A stretch of 64,000 nt of DNA, from the NCBI RefSeq assembly GCF_022179225.1, contig NZ_BPQL01000066.1, positions 1 to 64,000 on the forward strand, read 5' to 3'. The notes beneath the pieces are model-generated. The model was given only the letters and a program-made list of their open reading frames with translations. It was not told the origin of the DNA and did not search any database. Shown here piece by piece: positions 16,499 through 25,304 of the stretch; position 1 is the stretch's first letter, and every line of letters starts with the position of its first letter. This DNA comes from Methylobacterium goesingense (GTDB lineage Bacteria > Pseudomonadota > Alphaproteobacteria > Rhizobiales > Beijerinckiaceae). Both the position numbers and the translations under genes were made by a program.

Positions 16499-17860
16499 TC
16501 AGCCCGCCCGCTTGATCTTGAAGGAGTCGAGATATTCCTTCGGCTTGGCCGGATCGAAGGTCTTGCCCATCACCACGAAGCTCTTGGTGGTGGTCTCCGG
16601 CGGCGTGAGGCCGTTCTGCTTCATCAGCCTGGCGGCGTCGGTGGCGAGGTAGACCTTGGCGGCCACGGCCGCGTAGTCGACATCACCCTTGATCTGACCC
16701 CAGCGCTGCATCTGGGTCATGATCCAGACGGCGAAGGACTGCCAGGGGAAGGCGTCGAAATCGACCCGGTCGGGCACCTTTCGCACGTTGCCGAGGCCGT
16801 CCGCGAAGGTGCCGGTGAGCACCTGCTCCACCACCGTAACCGGCTGGTTGAGGTAATTCGCCGGTGCGATCTGCGCGGCGATCTCTTTCCGGTTCTCGGG
16901 CTTGGCCGCGTAGGTCGTGGCCTCGATGATCGCCCGCAGCAAGGCCGCGTAGGTGTTCGGGGTCTGGGTGATGAATTCCTGCGAGGCCGCGAAGGCGCAG
17001 CAGGGATGGCGGTCCCAGATTTCCTTGGACAGGATGTGAATGAAGCCGACCCCGTCATAGACCGCGCGCTGGTTGACCGGATCGGGGGCCAGGAACCCGT
17101 CGATGTTGTCGGCGCGCAGGTTCGCGACCATGTCGGGCGGCGGCACCGCGCGGATCTGCACATCGGTGTCGGGGTCGATGCCGGCTTCCGCGAGGTAATA
17201 GCGCAGCAAATAGTTGTGCATCGAATAGTCGAAGGGCACCGCGAGCTTGAAGCCCTTCCAGTCCTTCGGGTCGCGCCGGTCCTTGTGCTTCATGGCCAGC
17301 GTGATCGCCTGACCGTTGACGTTCTCTACCGCCGGCATGGTGTAGGGCTGGGGGTTCGACCCGACGCCGAGAGAGATCGCGATGGGCATGGGCGCCAGCA
17401 TGTGGGCGGCGTCGTATTCGCGGTTGAGGGTCTTGTCGCGGATCACCGCCCATCCGGCAGTCTTCACCACCTCGACGTTGAGGCCCTGCTTCTCGTAGAA
17501 GCCCATGGGCTTCGCCATGATGATCGGCGTGGCGCAGGTGATCGGAATGAAGCCGATTTTCAGATCGGTCTTCTCGGGCTTGGCGCCCTGCGCGAAGGCC
17601 TCGGCGATGAGGCCGGTGGGCAGGAACTGGCTGACGGCGGCGAGCGCCGTGCCGGCCCCGACGCTCTTCAGAAAGGCGCGGCGCTCGGCATCCCGCGGGA
17701 ACAGCGCCCGCATCACCGTGCCCTCGACGACCCGCTGGATCGCCGCATCTCCGCTCGGCAAGGCCGCATCGTGCTCGCTTTGAGAACCATGCGCGCCGCA
17801 GGAGCAGCCGCCGCGGCGTAACCGCCGGGACGCATCGAAGGGATTATCGAACAGGGCCAT
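16499..17860 (-). CDS. Cyanate/nitrate-type ABC transporter substrate-binding protein
   Basis: A 453-residue NrtA/CmpA-family periplasmic protein. It has a Cys-rich N-terminal head (GGCSCGAHGSQ) and then a twin-arginine-like export signal, ERRAFLKSVGAGTALAAVSQ, near residues 58-78. The binding lobe starts DLKIGFIPITCATPI. The first gene of the operon, it lies 33 bases downstream of a sigma-54-type promoter. Bicarbonate, nitrate and cyanate binders of this family are hard to tell apart by eye; cyanate is inferred from cynS. Confidence 0.9.
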   Translation of the reverse strand: MALFDNPFDASRRLRRGGCSCGAHGSQSEHDAALPSGDAAIQRVVEGTVMRALFPRDAERRAFLKSVGAGTALAAVSQFLPTGLIAEAFAQGAKPEKTDLKIGFIPITCATPIIMAKPMGFYEKQGLNVEVVKTAGWAVIRDKTLNREYDAAHMLAPMPIAISLGVGSNPQPYTMPAVENVNGQAITLAMKHKDRRDPKDWKGFKLAVPFDYSMHNYLLRYYLAEAGIDPDTDVQIRAVPPPDMVANLRADNIDGFLAPDPVNQRAVYDGVGFIHILSKEIWDRHPCCAFAASQEFITQTPNTYAALLRAIIEATTYAAKPENRKEIAAQIAPANYLNQPVTVVEQVLTGTFADGLGNVRKVPDRVDFDAFPWQSFAVWIMTQMQRWGQIKGDVDYAAVAAKVYLATDAARLMKQNGLTPPETTTKSFVVMGKTFDPAKPKEYLDSFKIKRAG

Positions 17861-17892
17861 GTTTCGCTCGCCGTCGGATGATGCAGCTCATC

Positions 17893-17908
17893 AGCAAGCA
17901 GCATGCCA
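17893..17908 (-). promoter_or_regulatory. Sigma-54 (-24/-12) promoter of the cyanate operon
   Basis: Read on the minus strand, TGGCATGCTGCTTGCT fits the sigma-54 consensus TGGCAC-N5-TTGC with the invariant GG and GC separated by exactly 10 bases (GG at 17907-17906, GC at 17895-17894). The predicted start is near 17882, about 22 bases before the ATG at 17860. A sigma-54 activator gene starts on the other side of this intergenic region, which supports the call. Confidence 0.75.
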
Positions 17909-17957
17909 ACGGGTCCAGAATTTATTGTTCAGACATTGCAACACTTTAAGAGATCGA

Positions 17958-17987
17958 TCATGAAATACGTGAATTCGTGATTCATGA
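17958..17987. promoter_or_regulatory. Imperfect dyad, candidate activator binding site
   Basis: Outer arms TCATGAA (17958-17964) and TTCATGA (17981-17987) are perfectly complementary. ACG (17967-17969) and CGT (17976-17978) add inner symmetry around GAATTC. It lies 50-80 bases upstream of the sigma-54 promoter, between the two divergent genes, where an enhancer-binding protein would be expected to bind. Confidence 0.5.
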
Positions 17988-18030
17988 AAAATCGGAGTTC
18001 TACTCCGAAAATTCGTAGCAGCGATTGGGA

Positions 18031-19938
18031 ATGATGAGCGATACAGCGCGTCGATCAGACTTCGGCCTCGCGTTCGAGGAGTGCCGTGAGCCCATGCTCG
18101 TGCTCGATCCGGCAGCAGACCGCATCGTCGACGCTAATGCGGCTGCCGCCCGCCTACTCGGGTATCCGCGCGCCGGTCTGCAAAGCATGCCCGCGAGCGC
18201 CCTTCATCCCGGTCAATTGGCGACGCTGATCGTCTTCACCCAGGCCGTCCAAGCGAAGGGGCATTGGTGGACGCATGCCCTGACGCCGCGCCATGGCGAG
18301 GGTCGGGCGCTGCGCCTCGAATATGCCGGTTCTCTTCTGCCAAGCGTCGCGCCGATGATGCTGGTCACGCTGGCCGACCTCGAGGATCGCCGCCACCGGC
18401 AAGTGGATGCGCAGGCCGACGCCCACATGCGTGCGGGCCTCTCCGAGTGGCAGCGGATGGAGCGGATCTTTCGCGACATCGAACGCGAGAACCAGCTCAT
18501 CCTGCGGGCAGCCGGGGAGGGCATCTACGGCGTTAACGCCGAGGGCGTGACGACCTTCGTGAACCCGGCGGCCGAACGCATGCTGGGGTGGGCCGCGACC
18601 GACCTCGTCGGCAAGGACATGCACGCCACCGTTCACCACACCCATCCCGACGGCGTGCACTACCACCACCACGATTGCCCGATCTACGCAGCATTCCGCG
18701 ACGGGGCCGTCCATCAGGTCGACACGGAGGTGTTCTGGCGCCGCGACGGCAGCGCGTTCCCGGTGGAGTACACCTCGACGCCGATTCGCGATCGGGGACG
18801 TCTCCTCGGCGCGGTCATCGTGTTCCGCGACGTCAGCCAGCGCCGCGAGGCAGACGAGCGCCTGCGCCAGGCCCTCGCCGAGGTCGATTCCCTGCGCGAG
18901 CGCCTGGAACTCGAGAATGCCTACCTCAAGGAGGAAATCCGGCTGGAGAGCCACCACCAGGGCATCATCGGCCGCTCACCCGCCATCGAGGCGACGTTGC
19001 GGCAGATCGACCTCGTGGCCGGCACCGATGCCACCGTCCTGGTCACGGGCGAATCCGGTACCGGCAAGGAGCTGATCGCGCGCGCGATCCACGAGGCGAG
19101 CCGCCGCCGCGACCGGCCGCTGATCCGGGTGAACTGTGCCGCCGTCCCGCGCGAGCTGTTCGAGAGCGAGTTCTTCGGCCATGCCAAAGGCGCCTTCACG
19201 GGTGCCCTGCGGGACCGGGTCGGGCGCTTCGAGCTCGCTGATGGCGGCACGCTGTTCCTCGACGAGGTCGGAGAGATCCCCCTCGACCTTCAGGGCAAGC
19301 TGCTGCGGGTGTTGCAGGAGCGCTCCTTCGAACGCGTCGGTGACGAGCGCACCCGCGCCGTCGATGTCCGGCTGATTGCCGCCACAAACCGCGACCTGCG
19401 CGATGAGGTCCGGCGCGGTCGCTTCCGCGAGGATCTCTACTTCCGGCTGAACGTCTTTCCCATCGCGGCGAGTCCCTTGCGCGAGCGTCCGGAGGACATC
19501 CCGTTGATCGCGCAGCATTTCCTGAAAGGGGCCGCGCGCCGCCTGAACATCCCGGAGCCGCGTCTGACGGAAGGGGATGCGCGCCGCCTCGCCCGCTATC
19601 CCTGGCCCGGCAACGTGCGCGAATTAGAGAACGTCATCGAACGTGGCGCCATCCTGGCCGTGCGCGGCCGCCTGCATCTCGACCTGCCGGAGGCGGAACC
19701 CGCTGCGCGCGGTCGTGATGCCGTGCCGTCCCTCGCGCCGGCGACCCAGCCCGTGACGGAGGCCGAGCGCCGGGCGCGCGACCGCGCGGAGATCGAGGCG
19801 GCCCTGGCGATGACCGGCGGCAAGGTGTTCGGTGAAGGAGGAGCGGCCGAGATGCTCGGTCTGCGCCCGACCACCCTGGCCTCCCGGATCAAGGTGCTGG
19901 GGATCGATGGCCGGGCCTATCGCGGGAAACGATCATGA
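18031..19938 (+). CDS. PAS-domain sigma-54-dependent transcriptional activator
   Basis: About 635 residues: PAS domain 1 (residues 10-100), a linker, PAS domain 2 (about 150-275) with a His-rich stretch ([18 protein letters not shown]), a short coiled coil, a sigma-54 AAA+ domain (about 305-545) and a C-terminal Fis-type HTH. The AAA+ core shows GESGTGKE (Walker A), GAFTGA (sigma-54 contact loop) and LFLDEVGE (Walker B). The start may be the ATG at 18031 or 18034. It is divergent from the cyanate operon with its -24/-12 promoter, so it is the likely activator of that operon. The signal sensed by the PAS domains is unknown; the clustered His residues might bind a metal or heme. Confidence 0.9.
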   Translation: MMSDTARRSDFGLAFEECREPMLVLDPAADRIVDANAAAARLLGYPRAGLQSMPASALHPGQLATLIVFTQAVQAKGHWWTHALTPRHGEGRALRLEYAGSLLPSVAPMMLVTLADLEDRRHRQVDAQADAHMRAGLSEWQRMERIFRDIERENQLILRAAGEGIYGVNAEGVTTFVNPAAERMLGWAATDLVGKDMHATVHHTHPDGVHYHHHDCPIYAAFRDGAVHQVDTEVFWRRDGSAFPVEYTSTPIRDRGRLLGAVIVFRDVSQRREADERLRQALAEVDSLRERLELENAYLKEEIRLESHHQGIIGRSPAIEATLRQIDLVAGTDATVLVTGESGTGKELIARAIHEASRRRDRPLIRVNCAAVPRELFESEFFGHAKGAFTGALRDRVGRFELADGGTLFLDEVGEIPLDLQGKLLRVLQERSFERVGDERTRAVDVRLIAATNRDLRDEVRRGRFREDLYFRLNVFPIAASPLRERPEDIPLIAQHFLKGAARRLNIPEPRLTEGDARRLARYPWPGNVRELENVIERGAILAVRGRLHLDLPEAEPAARGRDAVPSLAPATQPVTEAERRARDRAEIEAALAMTGGKVFGEGGAAEMLGLRPTTLASRIKVLGIDGRAYRGKRS

Positions 19939-19956
19939 ACGCCGGCGAGCGCCGCC

Positions 19957-21579
19957 TCAGCTGCGCAGGCCCGGCGCCTCCTGGCCCGTGCGGGCGACGT
20001 ATTCGGTGTAGCCGCCGCCGTACTGGTGGATCCCGTCCGGGGTGAGTTCGAGGACGCGGTTCGAGAGCGCGGCGAGGAAATGCCGGTCGTGGCTGACGAA
20101 GAGCATCGTGCCCTCGTAATTCGCAAGCGCGGCGATGAGCATCTCCTTGGTGCCCATGTCGAGGTGGTTGGTCGGCTCGTCGAGCACGAGGAAGTTCGGC
20201 GGATCGTAGAGCATTCGTGCCATCACCAGCCGTGCCTTCTCGCCGCCCGAAAGTACGCGGCAGCGTTTCTCCACGTCGTCGCCCGAGAAGCCGAAGCAGC
20301 CGGCCAGTGCCCGCAGGCTGCCCTGGCCGGCCTGCGGAAAGGAATCCTCCAGGAAACCGAACACCGTGCGGTCGCCGTCGAGGACATCCATGGCGTGCTG
20401 GGCGAAGTAGCCGAGCTTGACGCTGCCGCCCACCGCCACCGTGCCGTCGTCGGGCTGCGCGGTGCCGGTGACGAGCTTCAGGAGCGTCGACTTGCCGGCG
20501 CCGTTGATGCCCATCACGCACCAGCGCTCGCGCCTGCGAATCCCGAAGTCGAGTCCCTCATAGATCGTGCGGCTGCCGTAGCGCTTGTGCACGTTCTTGA
20601 GCATCACGACGTCGTCGCCGGAGCGGGGAGCCGGCAGGAACTCGAAGGCGACGCTCTGGCGGCGCTTCGGGGGCTCCACGCGCTCGATCTTGTCGAGCTT
20701 CTTGACCCGGCTCTGGACCTGCGCGGCATGGGAGGCGCGCGCCTTGAACCGCTCGATGAACTTGATCTCTTTCGCCAGCATCGCCTGCTGGCGCTCGAAC
20801 TGCGCCTGCTGCTGCGTCTCGTTGACCGCCCGCAGCTGCTCGTAGAAGGCGTAGTCGCCCGAATAGGTGGTGAGCTGGCCGCCGTCGATCTCGACGATCT
20901 TCGTGACGATGCGGTTCATAAACTCGCGGTCGTGCGAGGTCATCAGGAGCGCGCCCTCGTAGCCCTTGAGGAAGGCCTCCAGCCAGATCAGGCTCTCCAG
21001 ATCCAAATGGTTCGACGGCTCGTCGAGGAGCATCACGTCGGGGTTCATCAGCAGGATGCGGGCGAGCGCCACGCGCATCTTCCAGCCGCCCGAGAGCTTG
21101 CCGACATCGCCGTCCATCATCTCCTGGGAGAAGCTGAGGCCCGCCAATACCTCGTAGGCGCGGCCTTCGAGCGCGTAGCCGTCGAGTTCCTCGAAACGGG
21201 CCTGGACCTCGCCGTACCGCTCGATCAGGGCTTCCATCTCGTCGGCCCGGTCCGGGTCGGCGAGGGCCAGTTCGACCTGCTTCAGCTCGGCCCCGATCTC
21301 GCTTACCGGCCCCGCGCCGTTCATCACCTCCGTGACCACGGTGCGGCCGGACATCTCGCCCACATCCTGGCTGAAATACCCGATGGTGATGCCGCGATCG
21401 GCGGCGACCTGGCCCTCGTCGGGCTGCTCCTCGCCGGTGATCATCCGGAACAGCGTGGTCTTGCCGGCACCGTTCGGGCCGACGAGACCGACCTTCTCGC
21501 CCCGCTGAAGGGCGGCGGAGGCCTCGATGAAGACGATCTGGCGGCCGTTCTGCTTGCCGATTTTTTCGAGGCGGATCAT
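19957..21579 (-). CDS. ABC-F family ATPase
   Basis: A 540-residue protein with two ABC domains and no membrane segment. Domain 1 has GPNGAGKTT (near residue 36), signature LSGGWKMR and LLDEPSNHLD. The charged linker (residues about 245-305) contains the arm-like QQQAQFERQQAMLAKE. Domain 2 has GINGAGKST, LSGGEKAR and VLDEPTNHLD. The DEPxNHLD motifs define ABC-F, whose members act on ribosomes (EttA/Uup/YbiT/YheS). The length and linker are closest to the YbiT group. It converges with the activator gene (18 bases apart). Confidence 0.93.
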   Translation of the reverse strand: MIRLEKIGKQNGRQIVFIEASAALQRGEKVGLVGPNGAGKTTLFRMITGEEQPDEGQVAADRGITIGYFSQDVGEMSGRTVVTEVMNGAGPVSEIGAELKQVELALADPDRADEMEALIERYGEVQARFEELDGYALEGRAYEVLAGLSFSQEMMDGDVGKLSGGWKMRVALARILLMNPDVMLLDEPSNHLDLESLIWLEAFLKGYEGALLMTSHDREFMNRIVTKIVEIDGGQLTTYSGDYAFYEQLRAVNETQQQAQFERQQAMLAKEIKFIERFKARASHAAQVQSRVKKLDKIERVEPPKRRQSVAFEFLPAPRSGDDVVMLKNVHKRYGSRTIYEGLDFGIRRRERWCVMGINGAGKSTLLKLVTGTAQPDDGTVAVGGSVKLGYFAQHAMDVLDGDRTVFGFLEDSFPQAGQGSLRALAGCFGFSGDDVEKRCRVLSGGEKARLVMARMLYDPPNFLVLDEPTNHLDMGTKEMLIAALANYEGTMLFVSHDRHFLAALSNRVLELTPDGIHQYGGGYTEYVARTGQEAPGLRS

Positions 21580-21747
21580 GACATCACGGAGGTTCGGGCG
21601 GGTGCAGCGGCCTTACGGCATGCGGGCGCCGAGGGGTAGTGCGGCGCGGCAACCGAGCGGATCGATCCTGCCCGCGTCCGCAATGGCCCTCAAGCGAGGG
21701 ACCGGCTAAGTTCGCTTCGTCTCCGGAACGGTCTCCCGCGCGCAACG

Positions 21748-23646
21748 ATGCTTCACACCGGCTACAATCCGGCGCTCGTCGCCTTGTCCATCTCCATCGC
21801 GGTCTTCGCGTCCTACACCGCGCTGGACCTTGGTGCCCGCGTCGACGCCGCCGGATCGAAACGGCGTTGGGGCTGGATCGCCGGTGCGGCGGTCGCGATG
21901 GGCGGCGGCATCTGGTCGATGCACTTCGTGGGCATGCTGGCTTTCGAGATGGGGATGCCGGCAGCCTACGACCTGCCCACCACCGCGCTGTCCCTGCTTC
22001 TCGCGATTCTCTTCACCGGGGCGGCCTTCGCGTGGATCAGCGCGCGCGGTGCGACGGGCCGCAGCTTCCTGATTGCCGGCCCGGTGATGGGGCTCGGCGT
22101 CGCGGCGATGCACTACACCGGCATGGCGGCGATGCGCGTGCCGGGCAATCTCGCCTATCACTGGCCCGTGGTGATGGTCTCGGTCCTCATCGCGGTAATC
22201 GCCGCGACCACAGCGCTCTGGCTCACATTTCGCCGAAACAGCGTCTGGCAGAAGCTCATCGCCGCCGTGGTGATGGGCATCGCGGTGGCGGGCATGCACT
22301 ACACCGGCATGGCGGCCGCAACGTTCACCGCCGAAGAGGCGGGCGCCCACGCGGTCCACGAAGCCGTTCTCAGCCATGCCCAGCAGAACCTCGCGCTTGG
22401 GGTCTCGGGCGCGACCTTCCTGATTCTGTTCCTGGCGATGCTCGCGTCCTCGTTCGATCAGCAGCGGGTCCAGACCGAGCTGCGCGCCAGCGAGGCGCGC
22501 TTCCGGGCCGCCGTCCAGGCCGTGCGCGGCGTGCTCTGGACCAACGACGCGGAGGGCCGAATGCTCGGCGACCAGCCCGGCTGGAGCGCCATTACCGGCC
22601 AGACCCGCGCGGAGTACGAGGGCTACGGCTGGGCTGACGCCGTGCACCCGGATGACAAGCAGCCCAGCATCGAGGCCTGGAACGAGACGGTGCGCCAGCG
22701 CCGGACCTTCGTGCACGAGCACCGCGTCCGCTCCGCGGACGGGAGCTGGCGCCACTACGCGATCCGGGCCGTGCCGGTGACGGATGCCCACGGGGCGATC
22801 CGGGAATGGGTCGGCGTGCATACCGATATTTCCGAGCAGCGCCTGGCCGAGGCCGAGCTGCGCGAATCGAACGAGGAGATTCAGCGCTACGCCTACATCG
22901 TGAGCCACGATCTGCGTGCGCCCCTCGTCAACGTGATGGGCTTCACCAGCGAGCTCGATGCCACACGCGAGGACGTGCGCGCGGCCCTGGGGGATCATCC
23001 GCAGGCGGCGCGGATCGACGCCGATCTCGAGGAAGCCCTCGGCTTCATCAAGGCGGCCGTGACCCGGATGGAAAGCCTGATCGCCGCGATCCTGAAGCTG
23101 TCGCGGGAGGGCCGACGTACCTTCGCGCCGGAACCCCTCGACATGTCGGCGCTCCTCGGCCGGATCGCCGACGCTCAGCGTCACCAGACCGAGCGGGCGG
23201 GCGCGCAGGTGATCATCGCCCCCGACCTGCCGGTCATCGAGGCGGACCGGCTCGCCGTCGAGCAGGTGTTCGGAAACCTGATCGACAACGCCGTGAAGTA
23301 CCTCGATCCCGCACGGCCCGGCCGGATCGAGATTCACGCCAGCGCCGTCGGCGGGCGCCGCGTCCGTTTCAGCGTCACCGACAACGGACGGGGCATCGCC
23401 GCGCGGGACCACGCTCGGGTGTTCGAACTATTCCGGCGCTCAGGTACGCAGGATAAACCGGGGGAGGGCATCGGGCTCGCCCACGTCAAGGCGCTCGTGC
23501 GCTCCCTCGGCGGGCGCATTCACATCGATTCGGAGTTGGGCATCGGCACAACCTTCAGCGTGACGCTGCCGCGCGAGGGCGTTACAGGTCATGCTTCGTC
23601 CATTCCCGAACGGGACGGGCCGCGGGTGCGGCTCGCAGCAGAGTAA
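21748..23646 (+). CDS. MHYT-PAS sensor histidine kinase
   Basis: A 632-residue kinase. The N-terminal half is a seven-helix MHYT sensor; the repeated signature is visible as MHFVGMLAF, MHYTGMAAMR and MHYTGMAAAT, proposed in this family to bind copper for sensing O2, CO or NO. Next come a PAS domain (about 240-365), HisKA with the phospho-acceptor His in YIVSHDLRAPL (near residue 390), and HATPase with DNAVKYL and GEGIGLAHVKALV. A receiver gene begins 13 bases after the stop, so the two are probably co-transcribed. Divergent from the ABC-F gene. Confidence 0.93.
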   Translation: MLHTGYNPALVALSISIAVFASYTALDLGARVDAAGSKRRWGWIAGAAVAMGGGIWSMHFVGMLAFEMGMPAAYDLPTTALSLLLAILFTGAAFAWISARGATGRSFLIAGPVMGLGVAAMHYTGMAAMRVPGNLAYHWPVVMVSVLIAVIAATTALWLTFRRNSVWQKLIAAVVMGIAVAGMHYTGMAAATFTAEEAGAHAVHEAVLSHAQQNLALGVSGATFLILFLAMLASSFDQQRVQTELRASEARFRAAVQAVRGVLWTNDAEGRMLGDQPGWSAITGQTRAEYEGYGWADAVHPDDKQPSIEAWNETVRQRRTFVHEHRVRSADGSWRHYAIRAVPVTDAHGAIREWVGVHTDISEQRLAEAELRESNEEIQRYAYIVSHDLRAPLVNVMGFTSELDATREDVRAALGDHPQAARIDADLEEALGFIKAAVTRMESLIAAILKLSREGRRTFAPEPLDMSALLGRIADAQRHQTERAGAQVIIAPDLPVIEADRLAVEQVFGNLIDNAVKYLDPARPGRIEIHASAVGGRRVRFSVTDNGRGIAARDHARVFELFRRSGTQDKPGEGIGLAHVKALVRSLGGRIHIDSELGIGTTFSVTLPREGVTGHASSIPERDGPRVRLAAE

Positions 23647-23659
23647 GGGCTCGGTCAGC

Positions 23660-24094
23660 GTGAACGCCGTCGAAATCGTCATGATCGAGGACGATGAGGG
23701 TCATGCCCGCCTGATCGAGCGCAATATCCGCCGGGCGGGCGTGAACAACACCATCCTGCCCTTCCGGGACGGGACGTCGGCGCTCGAGTACCTCCTGGGT
23801 GCCGACGGCTCCGGCGAGGCGAGCGCCAAGCGCCACATCCTGATCCTCCTCGACCTCAACCTGCCGGACATGACCGGCATCGACATCCTCGAGAAGGTGA
23901 AGGCGAACCCGCACACCAAGCGTTCGCCCGTGGTCGTCCTCACCACCACGGACGACAACCGCGAGGTCCAGCGCTGCTATGACCTGGGTGCCAACGTCTA
24001 CATCACCAAACCCGTGAATTACGAAGGCTTCGCGAACGCCATCCGGCAGCTCGGTTTGTTCTTCTCGGTCATGCAAGTGCCTGAAAACCCATGA
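23660..24094 (+). CDS. Single-domain response regulator (Rcp1/CheY-like)
   Basis: A 144-residue receiver. The acidic pair is in MIEDDEGHA, the phospho-acceptor Asp in ILLDLNLPDMTG, then VLTTTDD and the conserved Lys in YITKPV. There is no output domain. The best start is the GTG at 23660; an upstream ATG at 23591 would overlap the kinase gene by 56 bases with an unrelated leader. It lies between two kinases and may shuttle phosphate between them. Confidence 0.9.
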   Translation: MNAVEIVMIEDDEGHARLIERNIRRAGVNNTILPFRDGTSALEYLLGADGSGEASAKRHILILLDLNLPDMTGIDILEKVKANPHTKRSPVVVLTTTDDNREVQRCYDLGANVYITKPVNYEGFANAIRQLGLFFSVMQVPENP

Positions 24095-24107
24095 TGTCTG
24101 CCCGCTC

Positions 24108-25157
24108 ATGACCGAGCCCCTGCCTCCAGGCCGCGGACGCGTCCTCTACATCGACGACGATCCCGGCCTGGGGCGGCTGGTGCAGCGCGCGCTCACGGCG
24201 CGGGGCTACGTCGTGGAACTGGCCCTCGACGGCGATGCAGGGCTGGTCCGCCTCGGGGCGGGCGGCATCGACGTGGTGGCCCTCGATCATCACATGCCCG
24301 GCCAGACAGGTCTCGACATCCTGCCCTGCATCCGTGCCCTGCCCGAGGCGCCGCCCGTCGTCTACGTCACCGGTTCGGAGGACAGCCGCGTCGCGGTGGC
24401 GGCCCTGAAGGCCGGCGCTGTCGATTACGTCTGGAAGGATCTCCAGGGCCAGTTCCGCGAACTCCTCGGCGAGGCGGTCGACACGGCCCTCCGCCAGGAG
24501 GCGCTCCGGCGTGACAAGGAGCGGGCCGAGCAGGCGGTACGCGAGGCCCGCGACCGAGCCGAGATCATGCTGCGCGAGGTCAATCACCGCGTGGCGAACT
24601 CGCTGGCGCTGGTGGCGGCGCTGACGCACATGCAGACCAACGCGGTCTCGGACCCAGCCGCCAAGGCGGCCTTGCGCGAGATGCAGGCGCGGATCTCCGC
24701 TATCGCCGGTATCCACCGGCGGCTCTATACCTCCGACGACGTGGAGGCCGTCGACCTCGACGCATACCTCGCGAGTCTCGTGGAGGAACTTCAGGCTGCG
24801 ATGAAGGCGGCGGGACGCGATCACGCCATTCGCCTCGAGGCGGCCCCGGTACGGCTTGCCACCGACAAGGCGGTCTCGGTGGGCGTGGTCGTCACCGAGC
24901 TCGTGACGAACGCCTACAAGTACGCCTACCCACCGGACGTGCCGGGTGAGATCCGGGTTTCGGTGATTCGCCAGGACGCGGACAGCCTGACCTTGACCGT
25001 CGAAGACGATGGCATCGGTTGGACCGGGGAGGGCCAGCCTCGCGGGACCGGCCTGGGCTCGCGTATCGTCAAGGCGATGGCGGCGAACCTGCGCACGGCC
25101 CTTGTCTACGCCGGCGGCCGGGCCGGCACACAGGCGACCCTGTCATTCCAGGGCTAG
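24108..25157 (+). CDS. Receiver-HisKA_2 histidine kinase
   Basis: A 349-residue protein. The N-terminal receiver (residues about 8-125; YIDDDPG, Asp in ALDHHMPG, VTGSED) is followed by a coiled segment, a HisKA_2 domain with His in EVNHRVANSLALV (near residue 160) and an HATPase with DDGIGW and GTGLGSRIV. Such receiver-first kinases receive rather than start a signal, so this may be the downstream node of the MHYT cluster. It starts 13 bases after the preceding receiver gene. A dispersed structured repeat begins 26 bases after its stop. Confidence 0.9.
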   Translation: MTEPLPPGRGRVLYIDDDPGLGRLVQRALTARGYVVELALDGDAGLVRLGAGGIDVVALDHHMPGQTGLDILPCIRALPEAPPVVYVTGSEDSRVAVAALKAGAVDYVWKDLQGQFRELLGEAVDTALRQEALRRDKERAEQAVREARDRAEIMLREVNHRVANSLALVAALTHMQTNAVSDPAAKAALREMQARISAIAGIHRRLYTSDDVEAVDLDAYLASLVEELQAAMKAAGRDHAIRLEAAPVRLATDKAVSVGVVVTELVTNAYKYAYPPDVPGEIRVSVIRQDADSLTLTVEDDGIGWTGEGQPRGTGLGSRIVKAMAANLRTALVYAGGRAGTQATLSFQG

Positions 25158-25183
25158 AGCCGGGGACGCCAGTCGCGACATTT

Positions 25184-25304
25184 CATACCAAATCTGTTTG
25201 ATCCCTTCCGGCGATCCCTGCGGGATGCCAGATTTGGGCTTCGCTCAAGCGCCGCGCAGGCTTGCTGATGGGTCATCCGCTTCGATCAAGCTGATGACCC
25301 ATCA
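25184..25304 (-). repeat. Dispersed three-hairpin element, copy A
   Basis: Stem 1: CCAAATCTG (25188-25196) with CAGATTTGG (25229-25237), enclosing a smaller ATCCC/GGGAT hairpin. Stem 2: CAAGC (25246-25250) with GCTTG (25260-25264). Stem 3: GATGGGTCATC (25267-25277) with GATGACCCATC (25293-25303), extended inward by GCTT/AAGC past one mismatch. It matches copy B at 59371-59478 in order and core sequence, with compensating changes in stems 1 and 3. Its end overlaps the stop codon of the deacetylase gene. Confidence 0.8.

Noticed and set aside
20026-21639. A 537-codon + strand frame
   Set aside because: Antisense to the ABC-F gene, whose both ABC domains are unmistakable.
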